This document shows, piece by piece, positions 1 to 10,773 of a stretch of 64,000 nucleotides of DNA. A program made the position numbers and the translations under genes. The notes beneath the pieces are model-generated. The model was given only the letters and a program-made list of their open reading frames with translations, had not been told where the DNA came from and searched no databases. Source of the DNA: Maratus speciosus (lineage: Eukaryota; Arthropoda; Arachnida; Araneae; Salticidae); NCBI GenBank assembly GCA_963932465.1, contig OZ010789.1, forward strand, positions 598,453,968 through 598,517,967, given 5' to 3'. How positions within the stretch are numbered: the first letter of the stretch is position 1; each line of letters begins with the position of its first letter.

Positions 1-345
1 ATGTTTTTAACGTCAAAAATTTCGTTTTTGAGACATTCCGTCATAGTTGAATGTGTTTATGAATTCAGTTTGTCTGTTTGTTTTCCTGTCTGTATGTTTG
101 CCATTCCATGCTCTAATGCGCTTAAATATCGCTACTCGCTTAAATTCATCAGACTGTCATGTAATATATATATTATTGAAGTTTACAATAATATGTTCCG
201 AATAAAATTTCAAGTGTATAGATTTTATAGTCCGTGTATAGGGCCCACAAAAGAATTCCATTACATTATTGTCTTTGGGGGAAGGGGGGAATCATTTGCA
301 ATGTGTTTTAATCATGTTATACTCTCTGAAACATATTCAAATTGA
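1..345. repeat. Family A dispersed repeat, inverted fragment
   Basis: This stretch matches the reverse complement of 960-1640: the blocks around TGAATTCAGTTTGTCTGT, GCCATTCCATGCTCTAATGC and TTACAATAATATGTTCC recur inverted there. It contains the TCTGTCTG-type run and the phrase ending AAAAGAATTCCATTACATTA that mark family A elsewhere in the window. The open frame here is low-complexity and resembles no protein I know. Family A looks non-coding, and I infer it is a Helentron-like repeat because another copy has a short hairpin next to the TCTGTC run (15051-15073). Confidence 0.6.
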
Positions 346-429
346 CATACATCAGTGAGGTGCACTACAAGATACTTACTATAGAATAAGGTGTGCATAG
401 TATTTATCATTTATTTACAGTGACATACC

Positions 430-860
430 TAAAAAATAATAACTGCGTCATTTCACGCTCATCTGCTTGTCCCCAAATGTGTCCAGCTTGGAAAGCACTA
501 CGTAAAACATGCTGTTGTAAAGCACCCTTGGTTGGTGGAAGATGCTCAAGAAAACGAATACTTGTCATAAATTATTCTTGTCCTGCATCATTGACACCCA
601 TGCTATTGCTTGTTGAACGGATGATGGATCAAAAATACTGTGAATTTTTCTAAAATATTTAGAATTTTTTCTCAAATGGAAGTTTGTGTTTTTGATATGC
701 ATAAAAATGCAATAGTAGCTTCTTTAAATAGAACCCATGTTTTACAGGCTGACATTTTTGCCTTTCCTGTGAAACAAGGATTAGGGTCGCATCCTGTGAA
801 AGCATGAAATCCTACTAAAGACATTGCCTTTTCTCTTCCAATTGCCGCAGCGTCCAACAG
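430..860 (-). pseudogene. Fragment of a transposon-associated protein (LPPT / FTGCD family)
   Basis: Read on the minus strand, two stretches resemble a repetitive protein family that I remember from many invertebrate genomes. The first is GFHAFTGCD followed by FTGKAKM (about 812-755). The second is LPPTKGALQQHVLRSAFQAG followed by HIWGQ (about 547-470). Members of that family usually carry an H-x-FTGCD motif and then, further on, LPPT-x2-AL-x2-H. The order is kept here, but frameshifts separate the pieces and only the C-terminal part remains. Family A sequence flanks it on both sides. I do not know its biochemical function, and the family assignment is from memory. Confidence 0.5.
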
Positions 861-869
861 CCACCATTT

Positions 870-1880
870 TGAATTCCTACGACTTTACGTGATGCCTCCC
901 CCTGTTATATGGATTGTATCAATATAAAGTAGATACTCACCAATCACTATATTCTATCGCTGTAAATGGACTATAAAAGTTATACACTCCAATTTGTATT
1001 AGCAACATGCTATTGTATACTTCAATATCATATGTAAATTACATGACAATCTGAGTGAATTTAAGTGAGTAGCGATATTTAAGCGAGTTAGGGCATGGAA
1101 TGGCAAGCAGACAGACAGACAAACAAACAGACAAACTGAATTCAAAAACTCATTTAAGTATGATAGAAAGTGTTAAAAACATCGAAATCGACCAAGAACA
1201 TACATTTATATGATGGATATCAAGAAAATTCAGAAAATGACGCCATTTTGAATAACAACCACCATCTTGAATTGCTATGACTCCCCCTCTTATATGGATT
1301 GTATTAATATAAAATAGATACTCACCAATCGGTATATTCTTGTCATGATTTGAAGTTTTCTCAAACGTAGCACCCGGACTAATAGACAGCAACGTAATGG
1401 AATTCATTTGAGGGACCTGTAAACGGACTGTAAAAGCTATAGACTTTAATTTTTATTCGGAACATGTTATTGTAAACTTCAATAACATATATAAATTACA
1501 TGACAACCTGAGTGAATTTAAGCGAGTTGCGATATTTAAGCGCATTAGAGCATGGAATGGCAGGCAGACAGACATATAATCAAACAGACAAACTGAATTC
1601 ATAAACTCATTCAACAATGACGGAAAGTATTAGAAACGAAATTTTTGACGTTAAAAACATTGAAATTGACCTTAAACACGCATTTATATGATGAATAATA
1701 AGAAAATTCAGACAAGGACGTCATTTTGAATAACAGACGCCATCTTGAATTCCCCCGACTTTACGCGATGCCTCCCCCTCTGAAATACTTTGTATTAATA
1801 TAAAATAGATACTCACCAATCGGTATATTCTTATCACGATTTGGAGTTTTCAACGTAATTTGGTCGTGTAGCACTTGGAC
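870..1880 (+). repeat. Family A, two tandem units of about 457 bp
   Basis: The phrase CATGGAATGGCA recurs at about 1094 and 1551, giving a spacing near 457 bp. Each unit holds an AGACAGACA-rich tract, an AAACTGAATTCA block, a CCATCTTGAATT block and the phrase GATACTCACCAATC. A further partial unit starts near 870. These are direct copies, and the family is inverted at 1-345, so the left edge of the window is a palindromic arrangement broken by the pseudogene at 430-860. Confidence 0.65.
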
Positions 1881-1930
1881 TAAAACGCCCGTCAATCTTA
1901 AATAAAGAGATTTTATCATTTTTATAGCAT

Positions 1931-4045
1931 TACTAGGGGCTCTGTCCTCTGCAAGCTACGCTCGCCAACCCCCATTCAGACACCGAAGAATCTAAAAACA
2001 CGCTAACCTGATGGTTTTTAAAAATATTAGAGAAGATTGAATTATACTGATAAAGGTGTGCAGATCTCCTTCTAAACGGGTTTCCATTCAATTCCCTTTG
2101 ATTGTGAAAATTTAAGGCCGAATCAGTTGCAGTTAAGACATCCAATGATTGTTTTCATTTTTGATTAAAAAGGATCAGTTAAGTATTTGAAAAGAAGCTA
2201 AAATAAAATGAATTAAGCACACAGATTCTTTGACTCCCGGTATTTTAAAACAATCTCTATAACAATAGCCTAAGTTATGTGACTATCATCAACAGTTCTG
2301 GGCGGACCACTTCGCTTTTTATACTCTAGGTGCCATTTTAGTACTTTAATGTTAGCCAGGCACAGGTGATAAGTCACCAAATATTATTCTATCGCCATCA
2401 TTTCATCTATATTATAATAGTTCAAGTCATCAACTGCCATAAACAAATACGGCCTGATCCCTTAGCCTTTCATATGAAAGTTTGGAACAGATGTCATATA
2501 CGCCAATCTGGGAATAGCATTAACAGCATAAACAAAAACATCCGACTTAACATATCAAGCAAAATAATGATACTCTGGCGCCAGTTAAATACCCGTTGCG
2601 TATATGACATTGGCGTCAGAAAAGATCGCACCAATATGGGAACGTATATGACATCTGTGCGGAAAGTTTTCCATTTAGAGTAAAAAATCAATTTTTTTTC
2701 GAACAAAACTACATAAAAATTGCCATGGTCGCAAATAATTCTTGGTATTGTAACGCTAGCCGGGTGAATATCTCGCCGATTGCTTTTTTTCAACTCGCCA
2801 GTTAGCATTTTTTTTTTTTTTTTGAGGAGTAAATTAAAACATTGATTTGAAGTTGAAATTAAATTTCATGGTTTGTTGCATTATTTAATATTTAGCCAGA
2901 TGTCATATGCGCACCGCAGGTTTCGCGTGATTTTATTTTCTTTTTACGAATATTTGGCGAAAACCTCGTTTTCGAATACCAGTTACATATCTATTTTTGG
3001 TACTACTTAGTTATCCCGTCGACTAAAAATCCATCGCCAAACTATAAGATTAAGTGCCAAAAATGGTTGATCGTAAATGCCACATTCACTTGACTTTAAG
3101 CAAGTAATACATCTTTACGTCATCAAGTGATTTTTATTTCGACGTTTTATTTGCATATTTATTAATGCTATACTAATTTATTTGTTCTTTTGTTATTTAA
3201 AATAAACATTATGTCAATTTGTATAATTTTGCGAAATTGGTCGACGGAATAACTAAGTAGTACCGTATTTTTTAATTATTTTCTATTATTTTCAAAAGGA
3301 AATAACAGAAAAAATGATAATAATTGATAACTGTAGAACAAAATAATATATAGATTTAAAAAGAAATAAAAGTAAATAAACATTGATTATTAAATAAACA
3401 ACAATAGCCGGGTTACCATGTCAATCAAAATGATGCCATTTTGACGCTTATTAGGTACCCTGGTGCGTGAAAGGATTATATTTTAAATGAAATTAATGAA
3501 ATATAAAAAAATACGACGGAAAAAAAGTTTGGCGATTTATCACCTGCGTCTCGCTAACATAAAAATGCCGAGTTCTTGATTTCTCTATCAGAATCTTTCG
3601 ATTTGGCGAAAGATTGTTCAAGTAAATTGAATTATGAATAAAAGTAACATGATACTTTTCTTAGCATATATTTAAGAGAGGCCAAACTGGTCGCCAAATT
3701 AGTTTAAAATAATAACCTTTTCTGAAATAGGAAAAAAAATATCTATTATGATTAAAATTTGAGTTGCCATCATTAGAAAAATGTATTAAAAATTAGAAAA
3801 AAAAATAATATTTCTTAAACTAATTCGAATTTAAAACTTCTGATGCCAGTTTTGAGATCTGCATATCAATGTAGATTTTTTATGTTAATTTCATCGCAAA
3901 GTGTTCCATATTTTAGGAGAAATCGCTGTGAAACATAATCAGTTGTTTCAAAGAATCGTTTCATAAATTCGTTACATTCCAGCCGTTTCATAATATCCGT
4001 TTCATAAATTCGTTTCATTACGATTTTATATATATAGGGTAGATT
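1931..4045 (+). mobile_element. Family Z element, copy 1 (about 2.1 kb)
   Basis: This 2.1-kb block is collinear with 52428-57282 once the insertion Y (54270-56953) is removed from the second copy. Its left end is TACTAGGGGCTCTGTCC and its right end is near TTTTATATATATAGGG. A third, partial left end lies at 15728. Inside it repeats GTATATGACATCTG-like words on both strands (near 2485, 2603, 2645 and 2893). The left 200 bp keeps a minus-strand open frame in all three copies. No transposase is recognisable. It is a mobile family by its repeated, bounded structure, but its class is unknown. A small MITE sits inside at 2999-3264 in this copy and at the same position in copy 2. Confidence 0.7.
2999..3264. 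mobile_element. MITE with GGTACTACTTAGTTAT inverted ends, copy 1
   Basis: The left end GGTACTACTTAGTTATCCCG is mirrored by the right end TCGACGGAATAACTAAGTAG followed by TACC, giving inverted repeats of about 30 bp around 266 bp. Copies lie at 53521-53786 and 21532-21822. If the first GG is outside the element, a TA duplication would flank it (TA-CTACTTAG ... CTAAGTAG-TA), which would suit a Tc1/mariner-superfamily origin. That last point is inference. It has no coding capacity. Confidence 0.75.
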
Positions 4046-4131
4046 TAGTTTAATCTGTTTATAAGTGATCATTATACGTGTTGTTATGTATACATATATT
4101 GTTCATATGCAACTTCTTTTGTGGCATCAAG

Positions 4132-4133
<2 letters not shown>

Positions 4134-4165
<32 letters not shown>
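4134..4165. repeat. Poly-T tract (32 bp)
   Basis: An uninterrupted T run of 32 bases. It may be the poly-A tail of a reverse-oriented retroposed sequence, but no retroposon body was recognised next to it. Confidence 0.9.
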
Positions 4166-4168
<3 letters not shown>

Positions 4169-4469
4169 TTTTTAAAAGATAGTGACTTTTAACGTTAAGT
4201 CTAGGATATTTTTTTATCTACACAGGTTTCCAAAAATTAAGGAAAAACAACAAAAATGTTAATTACTCAAAATGTTACAAGAGGATTTTAATAAAACTGA
4301 GGCACAGTATACAACATTTAGTAAGGTATAAAATAACATTAAAAGAAATTACCCGACGATTTTGGTGCCTTAGAAATTAACACAATTATAAAATAAACAA
4401 AATAAATGTGTCACTTTGGTATAGAAAAAGTACCTTTAATATGGAGTATGATCACCCCATACAACCATG

Positions 4470-5400
4470 TGCAACATACAGCCCCTACAGCACATACAGC
4501 CATGTGTGATAGTGTCAATTATGCGATCGATAAGTTTGCTGGGAAATGCGAACCATTGCTATTGTAAACACGTTATAAGCGTGGCAAGGGTCTGAGGAGG
4601 GAGATTGAGCGCAGCATCACATCTTATTAAGGCATCCCAAGCATGCTCGATGGGATTCAAGTCTGGTTATTGAACTGGCCATTCCATTTGCTGAATTTTT
4701 TGATGCTGAAGATAATCTTCCACGATGCAAGCCCTGCACGATCTAGCGTTGTCGTCCTGTGACAGAAAATCATTGCACTGGCTTAAGGGCGCACATAAGC
4801 ATCAAGAGTGTCACCTCTATAGACGTAAGCATTCACAGTTCCACGGGGAAAGAGAAGGAGACCTGTATGTCCACTCAAAGAACATACCATCCCAAACACT
4901 GACACTGCCTCCCTCGTATGAATTTTTTTCACGAATGTTTGATGGATGGTAGCGTGTTTTCTGTTCTCTACAAATTAAACAACGCCTACAATTGCTTTGC
5001 AGGCTAAATCGGGACTAATCCGTACAGAGAACATGCTTCTATTGATTAGCCGTCCAGTGGACATGTTGACGTGCCCACATTAAACGTTCACTCCGGTGAC
5101 ATGAGGTGAGCGGCATACAAATGGCTGGTCAACTCGTGGAAAGACCACCTTCATTAAGCCTTTTACGCACAGTAGACGTTGATACCAACCTTCCAGTGGC
5201 TGCAGCATGGGCGACTCTAAGATGAAAGAGGATTCCTGTCACATTCCTTCGTACACATAACTGCAAATATCGGTCACCGGCGCTTGTCATAGATCTTGCC
5301 CGTTCTTGGGTGAACCTTCTGGAGGCCGAACCAGTTTTTTGAAATTGTCTCCAAAGCTTATAAACTACAGAAATACTCACATTTAGTCATCTGATCACCT
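4470..5400 (-). pseudogene. Degenerate Tc1-like transposase
   Basis: Tc1-family transposases cut and paste DNA with an N-terminal helix-turn-helix and a C-terminal DDE catalytic domain. On the minus strand, 5380-5129 gives VVYKLWRQFQKTGSASRR, then RYLQLCVRRN and STVRKRLNEGGL, which matches the Tc1 DNA-binding region. Lower down, 4666-4646 encodes PDLNPIE, the conserved block holding the third catalytic acidic residue. Multiple frameshifts and stops separate these parts, and no single frame spans the usual ~340 residues. A possible terminal repeat, ACAGGTTTCCAAAAATTAAG, lies at about 4222. I could not find a clear mate on the other side. It is a dead copy. Confidence 0.8.
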
Positions 5401-6337
5401 CTCTCTAACTTTGACCTGTCCTTCCTTCCTAATTTGACCTTCCAAATTAGATCTATATCGCAGTTCTGCAGACAAATGACACCTCGAGGTCATAGTAATT
5501 AATTGGCTATCTCAGTTTTCTTATCCTATAATCACAGCGACACCAGCAGCCATAAACTGTAAATAAAAGTCTGCAACGTTCCTGGGAAAAATGGGCAGCT
5601 GAGTTGCCCATTATTTCCAAGAAACACTTCTTGAAAATGACTGGAACTTTACTGTATATGTTAAAAACTTTCCACAGAAATGCCAGTAAGTTTCCTGCGA
5701 AATACCAGGAATATTTCTGTTGACAGCAAAACATTACTGACATTTCACAGAAAGCTTACCTTATTTTCTACGGAACGTTTCAGAAGTGCTCAAAAGGTCT
5801 CTGTTATTTTCCAGAAACACTTCGTATAAGTAATGGGCAACCCAACTGCCCATTATTTTCAAATAACATTTCTGGATTGCTTCTGGATTTAGCTCACTAA
5901 GCTAAAATAAATAAAACTGTACAACTGCATGTTATATAGATAGAGTGAAAATGAAAAAAATAATAGAAAATAGCGTATATGTGGTTTAACTAATTTTAAA
6001 TCTTAGACATACATATATAATTCTTAAATGCAAACCCATTAAAACATAAATAATATTAAGGCGCATATTTGTTAAAAACACATTTGTTCTAAAAATAATA
6101 TAGCATATAAAAAATATTAGCGGAACAAGATAGAATATTATATTTATAGGAACTTACTCTTTTACGATTATCTTTTTCTTTTAATTTATAATCCTTTAAA
6201 TGGGAGAAAAAAAACTTTTTATGTCCAACAAGGATGTTCTATATAATTGATTAATTTCTTTTTTCATTTAAATTAACCAAGCTCACATAGAATCCCGAGT
6301 TTTAAACTAAAGATTTAGAATTAATACGTAGCCTTAT

Positions 6338-7914
6338 AAGGGTACCACCAAACATGGTGCTCACCAATTTTTATGAATTCAAAGTATATCGTAGAGCTCT
6401 TATCCCTAATTATTCTAGTGAAAGTATTTCTTCAAATTGGTCTTAGATTCCCAGAAATTGGGGGCCGAAGTTCAGCATACGTTTCAAATACTAATTAGTT
6501 TGCAACTTTCAACGAATATTACGTGGAGTGATCTCAGAGTGTTCACCCTCCAGCCAGAGGAACCGAGATCGATGCTACCTCCTAACTGTTTATTTTTTTG
6601 TATTAATTTCATATTTTTGACACTTTGCAAATTTTAATCAAAGTTGTGAATTTATACAGCTTCGAAATTTTGATATTTTCAAAATCGATTTATGTTTTTG
6701 ATCTTTCACGAAAACTTCTATTGTTTCTGTAATTTTTAAACTAACCTTTCCGTTGACGGAAATACAAATTAATATGTGCAGAAAGTTTGTTTTCATAATA
6801 TTATTATCATTTACCTTTTTATATTTTAAATACAAGTCTCAAATATTGCACAATATTTTATTAGGAAAAAAACCCCAAAATAAATATCTTTTTAATATTT
6901 GGTTTGTTCAATACATTAAAATATGACAAATGATGAAATACAAAATTGTTTGCTATTACTGACTTTGACATTTAAGTTTAGTAAATATACAATTAATAGA
7001 GTGACATATATTGTAGCGATATTCAAAATGGAATATTTATACGAAAAAAATTCCTATAATAGAGCATAACTTCTTACCTAATACTTGTATTCAAAAGAAC
7101 ATAAAATATATCAATATTTTTTTTAAATCTATTCTGATATTATTATGAAACGCTATCTAACGATTTCTTTAAAAATATATGTCATAAGTTATATGTCATG
7201 CGGGATCCGCAGACGATTTTTACATTTCCAGTTGACAATTATTGCTTTATTATCATTATTTGTTAGAATGAAAAAATATTTTGAAATTGACATCAAAATT
7301 ATTATTTATAATTTACACGAAAAAATAAATTTTCAGTTAAAATTCAATAAAGTAAATATATATATGATATATTGTTTCTGAACTTTGCTTAAAAATATAA
7401 AAATATATAAACGTAAATAATAAGTTTAAAAAAAAAATCTAGACATAAAATATTTTGGATTTTCGTCAGTAATTATGTTAGTTTACAAGTTAGATAAAAT
7501 ACATATAAATTTTCATGAAAAAAAAAATCCTAAACGTAATTGTATATTTTTTCCGAAAATATAAAAAAATTCAAATTTGCAGCAATTCAAAGTGTCAAAT
7601 ATATATCAAATTTAAATCAAATTGTAAAGTGTCAAAATATAAAATTAATTAAAAAAGAAAAAAAAAGTCAAGAGGTAGCATCGAACTCGGGCCGTACGGG
7701 TGGCGTGCCTTCTGCGTCCACACCACGAAAAACACGTTGAAAGTTGCAAACTAATGGTTATTTGAAACGTATGCTAAACCTCGGCATCCAATTTCTGAAA
7801 ATCTAAGGCCCATTTGAAGAAATCCTTTCACAAGAATAATTAGAGTTATAAGAACTCTAAAACATACTTTAAATTAATCAAAATCGGTGAGAATCATGTT
7901 TGACGGTCCCCTTG
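6338..7914. mobile_element. Long-arm foldback (inverted repeat) element
   Basis: About 340 bp at the left (6338-6680) pairs with about 345 bp at the right (7570-7914). Clear matches are AGTTTGCAACTTTCAACG on the left against CGTTGAAAGTTGCAAACT on the right, GCATACGTTTCAAATA against TTATTTGAAACGTATGC, and AAGGGTACC against the CCCCTT end. Outer and inner parts of the arms have diverged by indels. The ~900-bp centre is AT-rich with no recognisable protein. Each arm carries a B-box-like word (GAGATCGATGC; GCATCGAACTC in reverse), hinting that a tRNA-like segment was built into the arms. It is non-autonomous and its class is unknown. Confidence 0.7.
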
Positions 7915-7938
7915 TTAATGGAGATCTAAATAATAGGT

Positions 7939-7939
<1 letters not shown>

Positions 7940-7989
<50 letters not shown>
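7940..7989. repeat. Poly-T tract (50 bp)
   Basis: A pure T run of 50 bases immediately right of the foldback element. It could be a retroposon tail or simple slippage. Confidence 0.95.
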
Positions 7990-7993
<4 letters not shown>

Positions 7994-8872
7994 GGGCTGC
8001 TTGTAAAACATTCCACAGACAAGTACGAGGGATAATCTCTTAGCGATGTCACAGAGGTATTACATTTTCATCTGAATGGTCTTGACAATAGAGAAGTAAA
8101 GGATTATGTCGTCTATTGATTTATTTGCATTCCATATTGATTTTTTTACATTCATTTAAGGAATTCGTTTTCGACACTCGCGCGCGACCAACGGATTATA
8201 GCAAAAAAAATAATAAAATGGCGGCCGCAGCGTTTTGCTGTTTCCAACTTTTGTTCAGGAACGTTTCAGATAAGAAACCCAGAATTTCACAGGAAAGAGC
8301 TAAATTATTCTGAAAACCTGAGAAAAGGCGAAACGTTCCTGGATTTTACATGGAACGTTACCACTTTTTTTACTGTGTACTCCCTATTCTGCATTTTTAT
8401 GCTCCTCACAGGTGACGCAATCCGATTGCAGCGCCACTAATTTGCATTTTATAATTTCATTCAACATTTTTTAGTTAGCAACATACGCAAATTTCATACG
8501 GATTGCTTTCTTTTTGAACGAGTTATCGATCGTTTTGCGAATTTTTGTTAATTTTTGAAAACCAGTTTAACATTATTTCTCAAGGTCTTTTGTTAGTTTT
8601 TTGTGTGGCACGGAATCAGCTGGTGTAACCGCTAAATAAATACCCTAAGTTAAACTTAATTTCCTCTTGCAGGAAATAGGTTACAAAAATTTAAGTAAAA
8701 CTGTTTGTTTTTATTTACTTTTCATTGTATTACATTTATACCGTTGTAAAATAATAGTAGTCAAGATTTAACACTATTTTTGCATTCATAGCTTTCGAGA
8801 GTGGAAAATGGGATAACTAAATTTTAATAAAACTGATTTTTTATTTTTTTATTATAAATATTTTATGCTCAG

Positions 8873-9035
8873 ATTGGAAGTTTTTGTCCAAACTACGACA
8901 ACCTGCATTACTGCACTGATGAAACATTTTGGATTAAATATTGGTTTGCACCAGAACTTGTGATGCGATATCCCGTAAATCAAATCCTGATGATGGTACA
9001 TTCCGTTAAATTTGAAATAAGTTCATCTAAATGCA
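8873..9035 (+). CDS. Candidate internal exon of an unrecognised host gene
   Basis: The segment is preceded by a T-rich tract ending TTTTATGCTCAG (acceptor) and followed by GTAAGTGATT (strong donor), leaving a 163-nt exon. Only the first frame is open. It reads 54 codons without a stop, beginning IGSFCPNYDNLHYCTDETFW and ending KFEISSSKC, plus one extra base (phase 1). The other two frames hit stops. Its composition is more balanced than the surrounding AT-rich DNA. Cysteines lie at residues 5, 14 and 54, and tryptophans at 20 and 24. I do not recognise the family. The left arm of a foldback element starts only 25 bp after it, so the next intron would have been invaded by transposons. Confidence 0.45.
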
Positions 9036-9246
9036 GTAAGTGATTAAAAAAACTTGACATATTAAACAAAAACATAATTTGCAGAACAAATTAAAAATAT
9101 ATACAATTTATTTCCAATATTGTTTAAGCCCGAGAAGGGACAGATATTAAGATATTTCATTCAGTTAGTGCTACATTTAATGTTAAGTTTTTGTAAAAAA
9201 ATAAGTTAAACCAATTGAACATTGAAAAAAAAAATATATAAAAAAA

Positions 9247-10773
9247 CTAGTTGGATGTGCCAATCCCAAAACTTTCTTCTATCTTATACATAATATTTCA
9301 AAAACTAGTTACACATGTTAATACTTCAATATTTTTAGTCAATACTATACCAACTTTGATTTTCATCTTAAATTTCTGCTTCAGTCTATTAAACGGACTA
9401 AAAACGAGTTAATCAATATCATGATGTTTGTTAAAATTAATAGTGTTTCCTTATTCTGTTGTTATCAGATGTTTGCGAATAGCGGCTTAGCAAAAATCGA
9501 GTTCCCGCCTCTGCACGAGCCACCAATGGACAACAGAACTACAAAAAATCAAGAAAAGTATACAAAAATCTCTATCACAGAGCCCCTTTACCGCGCAATA
9601 TTTCCAAATTCAAAGAGAACCTGTTGGCAAAAGCCAAAAACATGCACGAAAAAATTTGGTTCAGTTGTATGCATAATTTTATACACTTTTCGATGGTTCA
9701 ATAAAGAAAATGGCACAAACATCGCTATTACATCGCTTCCGGCGGAATTTTTCCAAATACAGGGAGGACCTTCGTGCCATGACCAAAAACAAACACAAAA
9801 TATTTGACTCAATGCTCTGTATAACTTCATACACTTTTCGGTGGTACAATACTCAAAATCGCACAAAAATTGCTATAACAGCGCCCCCTAGCGGTGATTT
9901 TTTTCCAAATTCAGGGAGGATCTGCTTGCCATAGCCAAAACTTAAAATAAAAATTTGATTTAATTCTATGCATAACTTCATACACTTTTGGATGGTACAA
10001 TATTCAAAATCGCATAAAAATTGCTGTTACAACGCCCCCTACCGGCAAATTTTTCCAAATTCTGGGAGGACCTGCTTGCTATAGACAAAAACTTAAAATA
10101 AAAATTTGGATCAATTCTATGCATAACTTCATACACTTTTGGATGGTTCAATATTCAAAATCGCATAAAAATCGCTGTTACAACGCCCCCTACCGGCGAA
10201 TTTTTCCAAATTCTGGGAGGACCTGCTTGCTATAGCCAAAAACTTAAAATAAAAATTTGGTTCAATTCTGTGCATAACTTCATACACTTTTGGATCGTAC
10301 AATATTCAAAATCGCACAAAAATCGCTGTTACAGCGCCCCCTACCGGCGAATTTTTTCTAAATTCTGGGAGGACCTGCTTGCCATAGCCAAAAACTTAAA
10401 ATAAAAATTTGCATCAATTCTATGCATAACTTCATACTCTTTTGGATGGTACAATATTCAAAATCGCACAAAAATCGCTGTTACAGCGCCCCCTACCGGC
10501 GAATTTTTTCTAAATTCTGGTAGGACATGCTTGCCATAGTCAAAAACTTAAAATAAAAATTTGGTTCAATTCTATGCATAACTTCATACACTTTTTGATG
10601 ATACAATGGCGACAGACAGACGGACAGACGGACACACGGACAGGCAGACATTTTCTATAAACATGTTTTTGGGGATCTCTGACCCCTAAAACGTGTAAAT
10701 CCGCCGAAAACCGGAAGTCGAAAAAAATTTCGATTACAATACTTTCTTCTATTGAAAGTAGAAGAAAGTAAAA
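9247..10773 (+). mobile_element. HINE-1: non-autonomous Helentron-like element with minisatellite core
   Basis: Near the 5' end (9271-9283) lies ACTTTCTTCTATC. The 3' end is a perfect hairpin at 10740-10770, TACTTTCTTCTA / TAGAAGAAAGTA with a 7-base loop, so the 5' word recurs in the 3' stem. Between them is a seven-copy minisatellite and a GACAGACGGACAGACGGACA tract. This plan (5' sub-terminal repeat, tandem core, 3' stem-loop) is the published description of Helentron-associated interspersed elements (the DINE-1 type), which move by rolling-circle replication using a Rep/helicase from elsewhere. HINE-2 (26875-27955) shares both termini. It encodes no protein. Confidence 0.75.
9460..10610 (+). 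repeat. Minisatellite, about 7 units of 151 bp
   Basis: The phrase TTCTGGGAGGACCTGCTTGC or a variant recurs near 9610, 9759, 9911, 10061, 10212, 10364 and 10516, with spacings of 149-152 bp. Each unit also holds GCGCCCCCTACCGGCG and CATAACTTCATACACTTTT. The right-hand units are closest to each other, as expected if the array grew by unequal exchange or replication slippage at that side. Open frames across it are by-products of the repeat. Confidence 0.9.

Larger units (their letters stand above)
5556..8376. mobile_element. Possible 2.8-kb element with ACTGTAAA-type ends
   Basis: The left end ACTGTAAATAAAAGTCTGCA, followed by ACGTTCCTGG, resembles the reverse complement of the right end (ACAGTAAAAAAAGTGGTAAC, then GTTCC). 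Both flanks also carry several AACGTTCC / GGAACGTT words (5575, 5770, 8260, 8325, 8353). The foldback element at 6338-7914 would then be nested inside. The terminal match is imperfect and no target duplication was found, so the boundaries and even the existence of this unit are tentative. Confidence 0.3.

Noticed and set aside
2366..2808. Two opposite 104-105-codon open frames
   Set aside because: They lie within non-coding family Z, and the frames are not preserved intact in copy 2 on the plus strand.
7670..7740. Stand-alone tRNA or SINE on the minus strand
   Set aside because: The B-box-like word is part of the foldback arm and has a mirrored partner near 6570. No A-box or cloverleaf was found.
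8402..8480. Extra exon after TATGCTCCTCACAG
   Set aside because: The acceptor looks good and 20 codons are open, but no donor follows before the stop and the phase cannot be checked.
9421..9934. Open frames of 128, 92 and 74 codons
   Set aside because: They lie across the 151-bp minisatellite of HINE-1 and repeat with it. There is no protein similarity.
9460..10610. Possible CRISPR array
   Set aside because: Whole 151-bp units repeat, with no short repeat and unique spacer pattern, and the DNA is eukaryotic.
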